DNA of 64,000 bases from Pseudohongiella sp. O18 (GCF_021729085.1 NZ_JAJSAR010000002.1:434001-498000); one strand, 5' to 3'. Positions 8,804-17,225 are shown, counted from the stretch's first letter. Numbers and translations: made by a program. The notes: a model not told the origin generated them from the sequence alone.

Positions 8804-10229
8804 CGATTTTCGCAACTGGCTGCAGCAGCTCTCAAACGGACGTGGCAATCCCGTTGTCTTGATCGAAGCAAAGCACCATGACGGCAGCTCGGTAAAGACC
8901 CTGTATCTGTCAGATGCTGGCTATGAAGACCCGACCGACATCGATGCGCCGAACTACAAACCGGTTGTGTTGAATGAAGTCGTCATTGATGAAGTACTGG
9001 ATAGCTCAACGATCAGCGCCATCGAGATCAAGAACCTCGACGATGCCTGGCGGAATTATCGCTTCATCGGGTATGACTTCCATGTCTATTTCGGGGACAA
9101 GTCGTGGCCGCGCTCTGATTTTCGGCTTCAGGGTTTTAACAAGACGGCTGGCTTCACCTGCCCGCATCCGGATAAGTACCGTTTTGAATTCGATGATCTG
9201 CGAAGCATCTACTTTGATCAGCTGATTAACGGTAATGGCCTGGGTGCCGCTGCCGGTTTGCCGTTCGTCTTTGGCCGGGTGTTCAACTTTGAGCCGCTTC
9301 GCACCGGGTCCGACAAGTTCACCTACTACACACCGAACATCATTGCCTCGCCAGAGGCAGTTCGTGATAACGGCGTGGCTTTAAGTGGCTACACGATCAA
9401 CTTCATCGCGGACGGTACAGGCGATGGGTTGCGCATCGATGTTCAGCTGACAGCGCCCCCATCAGGGCGTGTAACGATCGACATACGCCCGGGCGTTCCG
9501 CCGAACCCAAACCCGGCATGGCTATCGAGCAACCTGAAGTACCTGCTGCAGCAAATGAATGCCTACATGCAGATTTCGATCCCACTGGGGTCAACGCTCG
9601 ACACCGCGCCCACAGACGATATCGGTTACGCGTTCTATCAGTACGGCAGCGCCCGGGAGATGCTGACAGAGATGTGCGACAGCCTGGGTCTGAATCCGCG
9701 CATCAACAATGCGGGGCAGCTGGACGTCATTCAGATCAGCGATGGTGGAACATCAACACGCACTGTCACAGATGCAAACGTGCGCGGCTTCATGTCGCTT
9801 GATGCTCGCGAACCTCCTTACAAACAGCTTGAGCTTGGCTACCGGCGCAACTGGGCGGTGCAGGGTACTGACACCCTCGCTGGATCGGTTTCTGCTGCCA
9901 ACGCGCTGCTGTATAGCCGCGAGCACACCTACGCGAAGCAGACACGAACCCTGACCGGTTACCCATTCGTAAAGAACGCCAAAGTCGACACACTGATTTA
10001 TGAATCAACTGACGCCTCTGACGAACTGGATCGGCGCTGGAACTTGCGTGACGTCGAGCGTCAGCAGTGGGCATTCAAAGGTGATGCGACGTTCATCGCT
10101 GACGATATCGCCGACACCATTACCATCACGCACAGGGATTATGGTTTATCTGCTGGCGCTGATTTTGTGGTGCTTGAGAACCGGAAAAACCTCACACGAA
10201 GAACCTGCCAGCTGAGGGTGTGGAAATGA
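8787..10229 (+). CDS. Tail tip / distal tail protein
   Basis: 480 aa. I choose the TTG at 8787 because GGGAGGAAGG lies 7 nt upstream; the in-frame ATG at 8751 is deep inside the tape measure gene with no site. It opens with SDSDFRNWLQQLS and has a beta-rich first half (ALEIKNLDDAW-like strands, FHVYFGDKSWPRSDFRLQG) followed by a second domain with many tyrosines. It follows the tape measure, where distal-tail and hub proteins lie. No enzymatic motif is visible. Family unknown to me; the structural role is from position. Confidence 0.6.
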   Translation: MAISDSDFRNWLQQLSNGRGNPVVLIEAKHHDGSSVKTLYLSDAGYEDPTDIDAPNYKPVVLNEVVIDEVLDSSTISAIEIKNLDDAWRNYRFIGYDFHVYFGDKSWPRSDFRLQGFNKTAGFTCPHPDKYRFEFDDLRSIYFDQLINGNGLGAAAGLPFVFGRVFNFEPLRTGSDKFTYYTPNIIASPEAVRDNGVALSGYTINFIADGTGDGLRIDVQLTAPPSGRVTIDIRPGVPPNPNPAWLSSNLKYLLQQMNAYMQISIPLGSTLDTAPTDDIGYAFYQYGSAREMLTEMCDSLGLNPRINNAGQLDVIQISDGGTSTRTVTDANVRGFMSLDAREPPYKQLELGYRRNWAVQGTDTLAGSVSAANALLYSREHTYAKQTRTLTGYPFVKNAKVDTLIYESTDASDELDRRWNLRDVERQQWAFKGDATFIADDIADTITITHRDYGLSAGADFVVLENRKNLTRRTCQLRVWK

Positions 10230-11074
10230 GCTACAAGATCATGATTGGCACCGTCAATCAGCTGGAGAACATGACGGTCACCAGCACCCATTCAGCTGAT
10301 GCAGCACACCCACTGAGTAACCTGACCAATGGCATTAAAGACATTCCCACCAGGTGGGATGTTAGCTCGACCACATCATTCGCAATCAAAGGCACCTCAG
10401 CCACAGCAGTGAACGTGAACGCCCTGATGATTAAGGGCCACAACTTCACCGGATCCGCGACTGTCCGGCTGCGCTTGTACTCAGGTGAAAACCAGACCGG
10501 CACGCTGCTATTCGACAGCACGTCAAAAGTGCCGCTGACCAATCGCGCCTTTGGTGAGCTGATCGCGGGTGTTCACAAGATTGATGGGTACCTGGAACTG
10601 GAGAACCGACTCGATCCCGTTTACACGCTGACCTTTGACACCGCTCTGATTAAGTCGTTTCAGATCGACATCGATGCCACTGGCTCGCCGGATGATGTAC
10701 TGCGAATCGATACGGTCGCGCTCTTTTTCGGCTGGTCGCCTGACTACAACTTCAGCTACGGGTATGACCAGGGCATTCAGGAAGACGCTGAGCACGAACA
10801 ATCCCGCGGGGGAGGGCTTCACACATTCGCCATGCCGGCGCGCCGATCACTGCGCGTGGAATTCGAATTGATGGAAACCCTGAACAACAACACATTCCTT
10901 GACCTGATGTCGGCCATCGGCATGGGCGGCAATGTGTATATAATCCCCAATCCCAGCGCAACCGGGTACACCAAGTACCTCGGTAACTCAATTTACAAAC
11001 GAAACAGCCAGGCCACCCGCAGGGCGCGATTCTTTAACGGCAACAGCTCAACATTGGTGCTGGAGGAAAACTGA
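10226..11074 (+). CDS. Tail tip-associated structural protein
   Basis: 282 aa. ATG overlaps the previous TGA (ATGA); an in-frame GTG 6 nt upstream is less likely. The N-terminal 170 residues form a beta-sandwich-like pattern (VNALMIKGHNFTGSATVRLRLY) resembling discoidin-type carbohydrate-binding folds. The C-terminal part has GGGLHTFAMPARRSLRVEFELM, seen in distal tail proteins that wrap the tube end. It probably belongs to the baseplate-like tip between the hub and the fibre. Function is inferred from order. Confidence 0.5.
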   Translation: MSYKIMIGTVNQLENMTVTSTHSADAAHPLSNLTNGIKDIPTRWDVSSTTSFAIKGTSATAVNVNALMIKGHNFTGSATVRLRLYSGENQTGTLLFDSTSKVPLTNRAFGELIAGVHKIDGYLELENRLDPVYTLTFDTALIKSFQIDIDATGSPDDVLRIDTVALFFGWSPDYNFSYGYDQGIQEDAEHEQSRGGGLHTFAMPARRSLRVEFELMETLNNNTFLDLMSAIGMGGNVYIIPNPSATGYTKYLGNSIYKRNSQATRRARFFNGNSSTLVLEEN

Positions 11075-11075
11075 T

Positions 11076-12866
11076 ATGCCAATTTCTGATTATTACATCC
11101 AAGCTGGCGACGATACCGAGCTGCCTACCAAGATAAATGATGCCTTGGATTTCATGGATGGAAAGGCGGACGATGCAGTGGCAGCCGTAGAGCCTTTCGC
11201 AGACCGAGCAGAGGCCGCTGAAGGCGTTGCAACCGCACAAGCAGCGGCCGCATCAGGCTCTGCCACCGAAGCCCTGAACAGCAAAAACGAAGCGGCATCA
11301 ATTCAACAGACGGTCACACAGATCGCCGGCATATCGAGTATCCAGACCTACACGCACCCGCTGGCCCGCGCCATCCGTCTTGCAATGACTTCCGCCACCA
11401 GTGGCAGCAACGGCATCCGGACAACGATCAACACTGCCAATGCAATTGGAGCAAGTGACTTTACAGTCATTTTGCGCGCCACCCCTAAGGGCTATGCCGC
11501 TTCATCCGGAACACGGTTCACGGCAGCGGCCGCTTCAACAGGTAGTTCTGTCGATTACCCGACTATCGTATTCGACCTGTCTGGCGGCAATGTGACGCCC
11601 AAACTGGCGATGAACGGCACAACGTATTCAGCCACCACAACAATTACTTCTGCCGAATTCCTGGCCTCGAAGTTCTGGGGATTCTCGGTCAAGCGGCCAA
11701 CGGCCAGCGCAGCTGGATCGGTGACGTTCTACCGCGATGAAAACCAGTTCGGTACTTCCGTGACGATACCTGCTGGCACGCCATACAACTTCCCCGGTGC
11801 GGCTTATTGGGCGATATGTGGAGATCAAAATTCACGACAGCCCTGCGTATTCTACGAGGCCATATTGCTCAACCGTCAGTATCTGGCTGCCGATGTTCTC
11901 AGTTATAGCCAGGTTGGTATTGCGCCGGAGGATTTGAATGCGAGTCAGGTGCCTGTGTATACCGGTGATTTTAGTGCTGGTCGTGATAATTGGGATGCAT
12001 CCGTACAGTTTACCGCTACAGCGGGAAACGTCGATGGTGTTGGCGGGGTCGACAATACTTTATCTATTACAAACTCGTCCACCGGGACGAGCGAGCGCTA
12101 CGCCCGCAGAATAAACACATTAACCGCTGGCAAGCGAAATAGATTAAGAATCGATGTGTACAGAAAGGCGGGAAACTCGTCGGGGGCTCAGGCGCTTGTT
12201 TTAGTTGGCGAGTCAGCTAGTCACATCTTGCTGCCCGATGTCGACGCCACATGGAAAAGCTTTCAGATAGAATTTATCGCGACGTCAACAACATTGCAGC
12301 TATACCTTGCTACTAGCTCTGGGGGGCTTACGACCCTAAAAAATACCGGGGATGAGTTTAATATTGTTGCCACCGTTGTTGAGCAGATTGGAGTCATCGG
12401 CCACTGGAACGCCGCCAATGCTCAATCCAACACCGGCCAGATTATCGACTCGACTGGCAACAAGGGTCACGGCCTGCTGCCTGCTGCTGGTGTCAATATC
12501 ATGGGCGCGAATCCAGCACGTAGTCGCCAGGTGCGAAGCCCGTCGCACTCATGGACCGCGACCAACGAACTCCAGTACGCCACTGGATTCAATCAGGAGC
12601 CTTTCCCGTCGAACGCAGCTGTTGAATTCATCGAGTTTGATTCAAATGCCACATTTAATCTTGATGTTGGTGACGGCACAACAGGGAAGAAATTCGTCGA
12701 TAATTTTCCAGTAGTTGTCGGTCGAAACCGTGTGACACTGACCAGCACGCCTTTCGCCGGTACAACATCAGCGACTCGAAAACTGACCCTGAAACCAGTT
12801 TCCGCGACCACCGCCGCGCTCACGAACGTGGTTGCCACCTATCACGCAACAGAGGTTGAATCATGA
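11076..12866 (+). CDS. Tail fibre / receptor-binding protein with LamG-like and CBM-like modules
   Basis: 596 aa. Residues 1-80 include an alanine-rich coiled coil (AAEGVATAQAAAASG) that likely trimerises and docks to the tip. Residues about 85-285 look like a laminin-G/concanavalin fold (DFTVILRATP through YEAILLNRQYL). Residues about 288-435 look like a carbohydrate-binding jelly roll (FSAGRDNWDASVQF) and are encoded by distinctly AT-richer DNA with codons unlike the flanks. The remainder is a beta-rich C-terminal knob. It ends with an ATGA overlap to the next gene. This is the likely host-range determinant. Confidence 0.7.
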   Translation: MPISDYYIQAGDDTELPTKINDALDFMDGKADDAVAAVEPFADRAEAAEGVATAQAAAASGSATEALNSKNEAASIQQTVTQIAGISSIQTYTHPLARAIRLAMTSATSGSNGIRTTINTANAIGASDFTVILRATPKGYAASSGTRFTAAAASTGSSVDYPTIVFDLSGGNVTPKLAMNGTTYSATTTITSAEFLASKFWGFSVKRPTASAAGSVTFYRDENQFGTSVTIPAGTPYNFPGAAYWAICGDQNSRQPCVFYEAILLNRQYLAADVLSYSQVGIAPEDLNASQVPVYTGDFSAGRDNWDASVQFTATAGNVDGVGGVDNTLSITNSSTGTSERYARRINTLTAGKRNRLRIDVYRKAGNSSGAQALVLVGESASHILLPDVDATWKSFQIEFIATSTTLQLYLATSSGGLTTLKNTGDEFNIVATVVEQIGVIGHWNAANAQSNTGQIIDSTGNKGHGLLPAAGVNIMGANPARSRQVRSPSHSWTATNELQYATGFNQEPFPSNAAVEFIEFDSNATFNLDVGDGTTGKKFVDNFPVVVGRNRVTLTSTPFAGTTSATRKLTLKPVSATTAALTNVVATYHATEVES

Positions 12867-13267
12867 TCGAATTGAGCGTAAGCGGCCAGCAGGTCGAGTG
12901 CTACTACGGCGACATCGTAAACGACACGATCAAGACATCAGTGGGCGTTGTCCCGTTCGAGTGGTCGACCGGCTTTGCCGTCAATGATGCCATCGCCGCC
13001 ATCGAGAACTTCCTAGCTCAGTCAGGTGAAAACCCGCCACAGCCGATTATTGTGCAGTCAACTGGCAGAGGCTGGATCATTGATCTGCCCTCAGCCAGTC
13101 ACCCCCAGGCCGAGATCACCGAGATTGATTTTGTCACTGACAAGATCGTGTTCCGGTGGATCGGGACCGAGTACACGGGTGATTGTGCGGTCGATTTTGT
13201 GTTCACCACTGAAACGACACCAGCTGAGGTTGCTGGCGCTATTGTGGGGCTGCTGCCAGAGGCTTGA
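12863..13267 (+). CDS. Phage tail fibre-associated hypothetical protein
   Basis: 134 aa, coupled to the fibre gene by ATGA. No signal peptide, membrane helix or catalytic motif. The sequence alternates polar and hydrophobic residues (ITEIDFVTDKIVFRWIGTEY) as in small beta proteins. Candidates are a fibre chaperone or a short fibre tip subunit, because such genes commonly follow the fibre. Family not recognised. Confidence 0.5.
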   Translation: MIELSVSGQQVECYYGDIVNDTIKTSVGVVPFEWSTGFAVNDAIAAIENFLAQSGENPPQPIIVQSTGRGWIIDLPSASHPQAEITEIDFVTDKIVFRWIGTEYTGDCAVDFVFTTETTPAEVAGAIVGLLPEA

Positions 13268-13286
13268 AAGGGAAAGGCGGGGAAGG

Positions 13287-13295
13287 TGCTACAAT
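13287..13295 (+). promoter_or_regulatory. Extended -10 promoter candidate
   Basis: TGC followed by TACAAT fits the extended -10 pattern and lies 31 nt before the ATG of the small membrane protein. A TTGAAA upstream is 20 nt away, too far for a good -35. Confidence 0.35.
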
Positions 13296-13325
13296 GGGGT
13301 GTTCGGCCAAAAAGGAAGCCCCGAC

Positions 13326-13577
13326 ATGGCAATAAACATTGACCCAACCGTGCTGATAACGATAGGCCTGATACTCGACATCGTGGGCGTGCTGATCATC
13401 TTAAAATATGATCTGGGCAAACCGTTGCCGGTGAAGAGTTCCAAGGGCAAAGACTTTAAGGTGCGGCTAGGCTCTGCCAGCGACCAGACGCCATGGAAAA
13501 AGGCGCTCGCGGGCTGGGGTATCTGGCTGATCGGATTTGGCTTTGTGCTGCAGATCATCGGGCTTTCTATTTCCTAA
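13326..13577 (+). CDS. Small two-helix membrane protein at prophage end
   Basis: 83 aa. The start follows GGAAG by 8 nt; the longer in-frame extension upstream overlaps the previous gene and is not credible. Two hydrophobic segments (about residues 8-25 and 62-80) flank a basic loop (KPLPVKSSKGKDFKVR). A holin-like role is possible because of size, topology and position after the structural genes, but no endolysin is next to it, so a superinfection or conversion (moron) protein is equally likely. Confidence 0.5.
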   Translation: MAINIDPTVLITIGLILDIVGVLIILKYDLGKPLPVKSSKGKDFKVRLGSASDQTPWKKALAGWGIWLIGFGFVLQIIGLSIS

Positions 13578-13656
13578 ATCCTTCCTTGTATTCCGCAACG
13601 CATAGTTTTCCGGCACACTTAAGTTTTGGGCTGTACGCCCGATTGTGGGGTTGGAT

Positions 13657-14388
13657 ATGCATTGGTTCATAATTGCCTTTATCGCGCTAATACTATTGGT
13701 GGCGGCGTTTTTTTCAGTGGACTTGGGTAAACTTGCCGCGACAGTATCCCTGGCCACCTGGCTATCAGCATTTGCAGCTATCGTAAGTGCGGTGGCGGCA
13801 TTGGTTGCGGCGATTTTGGTGCGAAAAACTCTTTCCGAGACTCAGGCAGCTAATCAGCTCATCCGCGAGCAGACGATGCACAATCGTGCCTATATGACAA
13901 TCGATGTCACTGAGATAGCTGGGGTTACCGATAATGACGGAAACATAGTTAGCGTCATGATTCGCGTTAATTGGAAGAACACTGGTTTTTCGCCAGCCCT
14001 AGACGTAGTTTCTGGTGGTACCTGCTTCTTTTTTAAGTTTGGTGAAGGGAATGATCACCTGCTTGAATTGGACGTGGATGAAACATTGGGCAATGGTACC
14101 GGCAGTGTTGTTGCTGTGGGTAATCGATCGATGGGCCGAGCACAATTTAATATGACCGATATTGCTCAGGCGATCCAGCAGCAAGAAAAGCCAATAATTA
14201 TGAGCGTCTGCAGGTATAGCGATATTTACGGCAGAAGATACCAAGCTACTTTCACGACGCTGGTCAATTGGAGTGACAGTATTTTAGATCCCGCTTTTAC
14301 TGAGCAGATACTACAAAAAGGCACAGAGTTTGTCCCTTTCGGCCCAAACAATCGGGAAGTTCAATTAACGGAAAGTGTCGTCCGTTAG
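13657..14388 (+). CDS. Membrane protein of unknown function at prophage end
   Basis: 243 aa from ATG 13657, chosen over the GTG at 13645 because GGGG sits about 8 nt upstream. Two membrane segments occupy residues about 2-20 and 32-55, then a cytoplasmic or periplasmic beta-rich domain (VMIRVNWKNTGFSPALDVVSGG). The layout, two helices plus a soluble beta domain, recurs in uncharacterised proteins of mobile elements. It lies between the last tail genes and the attachment site, a usual place for lysogenic-conversion genes. Function unknown. Confidence 0.5.
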   Translation: MHWFIIAFIALILLVAAFFSVDLGKLAATVSLATWLSAFAAIVSAVAALVAAILVRKTLSETQAANQLIREQTMHNRAYMTIDVTEIAGVTDNDGNIVSVMIRVNWKNTGFSPALDVVSGGTCFFFKFGEGNDHLLELDVDETLGNGTGSVVAVGNRSMGRAQFNMTDIAQAIQQQEKPIIMSVCRYSDIYGRRYQATFTTLVNWSDSILDPAFTEQILQKGTEFVPFGPNNREVQLTESVVR

Positions 14389-14408
14389 CGGACAATTTTG
14401 CATTAGAA

Positions 14409-14456
14409 TGTCCCGCACGCGATGCTTCCCAATTTCGTGCGGGAGTTTTGCGGGAC
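14409..14456. repeat. Nested inverted repeats next to attachment site
   Basis: TGTCCCGCA and TGCGGGACA form the outer arms, and CCCGCACG with CGTGCGGG a nested pair. They could form a hairpin at the prophage end or bind a recombination accessory protein. Confidence 0.5.
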
Positions 14457-14461
14457 AGATC

Positions 14462-14491
14462 GTGCATTGTTGTGCTTTGTTGTGCATGCGG
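14462..14491 (+). repeat. Three tandem 10-bp repeats, candidate integrase arm-type sites
   Basis: GTGCATTGTT, GTGCTTTGTT and GTGCATGCGG follow each other without gaps, 60-90 nt inside the tRNA-derived attachment core. Tyrosine integrases of tRNA-targeting phages bind short direct repeats at this distance. No integrase gene is within the window, so the assignment is by arrangement only. Confidence 0.4.
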
Positions 14492-14550
14492 GTTGCAACG
14501 GGCATCCACAATTTGTAACAAAAACAATGCCTTAAAAAACAGCCGCATGA

Positions 14551-14595
14551 CTACGAATCAGGTGGTCGCATGTTCGAATCATGCCGGGTGCGCCA
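14551..14595 (+). other. tRNA-Arg 3' fragment, prophage attachment site (attR-type)
   Basis: The segment reads as the 3' half of a tRNA: anticodon loop CTACGAA (anticodon ACG, Arg), 3' anticodon stem, variable loop, T stem GCATG/CATGC around TTCGAAT, acceptor strand CGGGTGC, discriminator G and encoded CCA. The 5' half (acceptor GCACCCG, D arm) is absent upstream, where phage-type sequence lies instead. This is the pattern left when a phage integrates into a tRNA gene and the intact copy is rebuilt at the other end. The crossover core would start at about the anticodon loop. Confidence 0.75.
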
Positions 14596-14597
14596 TA

Positions 14598-14640
14598 CAG
14601 ATACAAAAAAGCCCGCCTTGCGCGGGCTTTTTTGTATCTG
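14598..14640. terminator. Strong bidirectional terminator downstream of tRNA fragment
   Basis: A 19-bp perfect stem, GC-rich near the loop (GCCCGC/GCGGGC) and flanked by A6 and T6 tracts, immediately follows the tRNA CCA. It is probably the native terminator of the tRNA-Arg transcript and also insulates the defence island from phage transcription. Confidence 0.85.
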
Positions 14641-14662
14641 CAGGGTTTACCTGGCTACGAGA

Positions 14663-14747
14663 GAACATATGTTCGACAAATCGCATGCGATTTGGACGCC
14701 CCGCCAGGGCGCCCCGAAGGGGTGAGTAATCCGCCAATGCGGATTAC
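14663..14747. repeat. Cluster of three perfect palindromes
   Basis: GAACATATGTTC (14663-14674), AAATCGCATGCGATTT (14678-14693) and the hairpin GTAATCCGC-CAAT-GCGGATTAC (14726-14747) lie within 85 bases. None has a T run. They may be operators or a recombination or transfer site. No gene starts within 350 bases. Confidence 0.55.
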
Positions 14748-15097
14748 GAATCAATCATGCCGGGTTTAACCTGAAGTCCTCCAAAATGTGATTCATCGCA
14801 CAAATCCCTCTATTAGCCATATGTCTAATTGTCATAACCCCCTGAATCTGGACATATTCGGCAATTGCTCTCAACCTCGGCCGCATCCAATACGCAGGTG
14901 TCCAGTCCATACGGAGTCACCCGTTGGGCGGTAGCGTGCCTGGATACTCGGAAATAGTGTGCATGCGCACATAACCAATAACACGGGCGCTCGTTGAATT
15001 GCTGATTGAGTAACCGGTCCGAAAAATAGTTTCGTCGACTTCGAAGATTAGGGCGACAAATTAGGAAAGGAACTTATTGAGATAGTGTGCAATAACC
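14748..15097. other. Intergenic stretch without recognisable gene
   Basis: No convincing reading frame on either strand. It contains a second copy of AATCATGCCGGGT (14753-14765), which also occurs inside the tRNA fragment (14577-14589). Base composition drops towards the AT-rich defence genes from about 15.0 kb. Confidence 0.5.
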
Positions 15098-15135
15098 TTG
15101 AGATTCTAAGTATGCGCTCTGTACAACTGTTAGGC
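15098..15135 (+). promoter_or_regulatory. Candidate promoter followed by an integron-type core site
   Basis: TTGAGA, an 18-nt spacer and TACAAC form a plausible sigma-70 promoter. GTTAGGC at 15129-15135, the GTTRRRY core of integron recombination sites, follows at once and lies 26 nt before the first defence gene. A matching left arm of an attC site is not clear here. Confidence 0.35.
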
Positions 15136-15161
15136 AGAAAAACTAAGGGTCAACTCCGTAG

Positions 15162-15989
15162 ATGAGTATCAACGAAACAGTACTTGAAATGCATTTTCAT
15201 AATCCAATATTTGACCTTTTCAGGGAGACGCTTGGACTTGGTGAAGGGAATTTCAATTTCTTCAAATATTCACCTCAACGAGAATGTTTCGTTGGTTTTG
15301 ATCAGGCTTTCGTACGAACGGATCTAAGTGAAGACGCGCTATTTAATAAGCTGAAGGCTAGCGCTAGGGATGATGGGTATAGCCTGTCTAACTTTTTTCT
15401 AGGGTATTTTTTACAATACAAAGTTGTAAAAACTCTGCAAAAGCGAATGCGTCATACCCCACATCAAATTACAGCCAGGCCTCACTATCGAGTTTCTTTA
15501 GACACAATCAAAAATATAAATACTGGTCAGTCTCAGCATGAATTACTTTTTAATCTCAATAGAAACCAAGGCGCTCTAGTTTACTATGCATGCCCGATGC
15601 TTTTTGATAGGTCAGAATTGTATCGCGAGGAGCCGGATCTGGATCTACTTAGACTCGCAGATTTGTCTGATTGTCCTTCGATTTATGATGATAACGAGTC
15701 ACATTTTATCTATTTTAATGATACTGGTGCCAGTCCTATTTGGTGTAGCAATCCAACAGAAGGTAAGGCTTATAAGCCATCTGAGGTGGTGGAGAATGTT
15801 AGGCAGCAATTAATAGACCCAGCCGAGCTTCGTGAAAATCAGTTGAGACTTTTAGATAGCCTGAAGGGCGTCACAGAGAATGTGATTACCAGAAAGGAAG
15901 AGAAAATACTCTCTTTGGTTGCAGATTCTCTCACCATTTTGCAATTTACTAGCGAAGAGCCTAACAAACAAAGGCAGGCGAATGGGTAA
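15162..15989 (+). CDS. Unrecognised protein paired with Shedu-type nuclease
   Basis: 275 aa, AT-rich. No signal peptide or membrane helix. The first half has FNFFKYSPQRECFVGFDQAF and FFLGYFLQYKVVKTL, and the middle has HYRVSLDT then QHELLFNLNRNQGALVYYACPM. The QHELLF and YYACPM segments and a cluster of acidic residues after 175 suggest a compact alpha-beta domain, but I see no assured catalytic motif. It ends 48 nt before the DUF4263 gene on the same strand, so they are probably co-transcribed and may act together. Defence role is inferred from the neighbour. Start ATG follows no clear ribosome site. Confidence 0.6.
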   Translation: MSINETVLEMHFHNPIFDLFRETLGLGEGNFNFFKYSPQRECFVGFDQAFVRTDLSEDALFNKLKASARDDGYSLSNFFLGYFLQYKVVKTLQKRMRHTPHQITARPHYRVSLDTIKNINTGQSQHELLFNLNRNQGALVYYACPMLFDRSELYREEPDLDLLRLADLSDCPSIYDDNESHFIYFNDTGASPIWCSNPTEGKAYKPSEVVENVRQQLIDPAELRENQLRLLDSLKGVTENVITRKEEKILSLVADSLTILQFTSEEPNKQRQANG

Positions 15990-16037
15990 ACGCGCCGTTG
16001 CTTTGAATGTTTTGTGCTTTGAAGGGGTTAGCAACGG

Positions 16038-17225
16038 ATGTTGGAATTTATAAAAGAAGAAAAAAGGCTAGTTCTTTCCTACAGCGGCGAGCTTAGACCC
16101 TCTGGCTGGATATATTCCGAGCTAGAAAAGGGTCATGATGTGACATTAAGACGAACATTTACAGTCTCAAAAAATGAGTTGTGGTCTGAAGAAGATCCAA
16201 TCGATGAAGAAGCTCCAGTGCTATTCGTAATCGGCTCAAAGAATGGACAATATTACAGCTTGTCAAGGACAGTGATGGGAATCGAGCACGATCTCTTTAT
16301 CCATGAGGATATCGAGCTCACGACTAAGATATTCATTGCAGAGCGGAATATTTCAATTTTTTCAAGATTAGATCAGCTCATCAAAGGGGATGTTCGAATT
16401 GGTGGCCAAGATGATTCATCAATACCAGAAGAGGCATTTACGAAATTATTACGAAACTTCCCAAATTCTTATGAGCTAACACGATATGCCTTCGCTCGGG
16501 TTGGAGCAGTAATTTCCTCATACCTGAAAACAAAAGAGGACTATGAGGAAAAGTACCAAAACTATATGGATCGGAGAGCAAGCATAGAAGGATCTAATGC
16601 GTATCAACTAGTTGCAAATGCCGAGATTGAAAAGTACAAACTTCTTCTCTCTAAGCTGAAGGGCATGCTTGAAAAAGAAGAATCTTATTCTGAAACTCAG
16701 TGGCAAGAAGAAATATTGCAAATTATTCTCCTTCTTTACCCTAAATACATCCTTGCATTTAAAGAAGCGCCCGTGCGCGATACGTACAACAAAAAAGACA
16801 GAAAAATTGATATTCTACTTGTTGATTCAACTGGCAATGCAGACATCATAGAAATAAAAAAACCTTTTGATAAATGCATCGTAACAGATCGCACCTATCG
16901 TGATAATTACATCCCTCTTCGAGAATTATCTGGCACTGTCATGCAGATTGAAAAATATATTTTCTACCTGAATAAATGGGGTAGAAACGGAGAAGAGAAA
17001 TTAACATCGCACTACCAAGATAAATTAGAACCGGGGTTTTCCATTAGGATTACAAGTCCAGGGGGGATAATAATCATGGGGCGGGAGACAGGCTTGTCAG
17101 CAGAACAACGCCAAGATTTCGAGGTTATCAAGCGCAAATACAAAAGTTTGATAGACATAATTACGTATGATGATCTTCTGGCACGTTTAGAATCAACATT
17201 AAAACACTGGACAAAACACACATAA
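16038..17225 (+). CDS. sduA-like: Shedu-type anti-phage nuclease (DUF4263 / SduA family)
   Basis: 395 aa. The C-terminal region carries the DUF4263 PD-(D/E)xK-like nuclease core: SETQWQEEIL (about 218-227), KIDILLVD with D258, then IIEIKKP with E272 and K274, and downstream QIEKYIFYL. The N-terminal 200 residues form the variable region thought to sense infection in Shedu proteins. Shedu is known as a single-protein system that assembles and cleaves DNA; here a second gene sits directly upstream. The TAA stop lies inside the left arm of an attC-like hairpin. Low GC relative to the flanks indicates acquisition. Confidence 0.85.
   Translation: MLEFIKEEKRLVLSYSGELRPSGWIYSELEKGHDVTLRRTFTVSKNELWSEEDPIDEEAPVLFVIGSKNGQYYSLSRTVMGIEHDLFIHEDIELTTKIFIAERNISIFSRLDQLIKGDVRIGGQDDSSIPEEAFTKLLRNFPNSYELTRYAFARVGAVISSYLKTKEDYEEKYQNYMDRRASIEGSNAYQLVANAEIEKYKLLLSKLKGMLEKEESYSETQWQEEILQIILLLYPKYILAFKEAPVRDTYNKKDRKIDILLVDSTGNADIIEIKKPFDKCIVTDRTYRDNYIPLRELSGTVMQIEKYIFYLNKWGRNGEEKLTSHYQDKLEPGFSIRITSPGGIIIMGRETGLSAEQRQDFEVIKRKYKSLIDIITYDDLLARLESTLKHWTKHT

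Noticed and set aside
13326-13577. Firm holin call for the small membrane protein
   Set aside because: Topology fits, but there is no endolysin next to it and no holin family signature.
14448-14769. Short plus-strand reading frames across the tRNA fragment and terminator
   Set aside because: They read through the tRNA and the hairpin, so they are chance frames.
15987-16038. Inverted repeat CCGTTGCT / AGCAACGG with GTTAGCA between the first two defence genes
   Set aside because: The complementary arms extend beyond the GTTAG core, and no left core is in place, so it does not fit attC. The two genes are more likely one unit.
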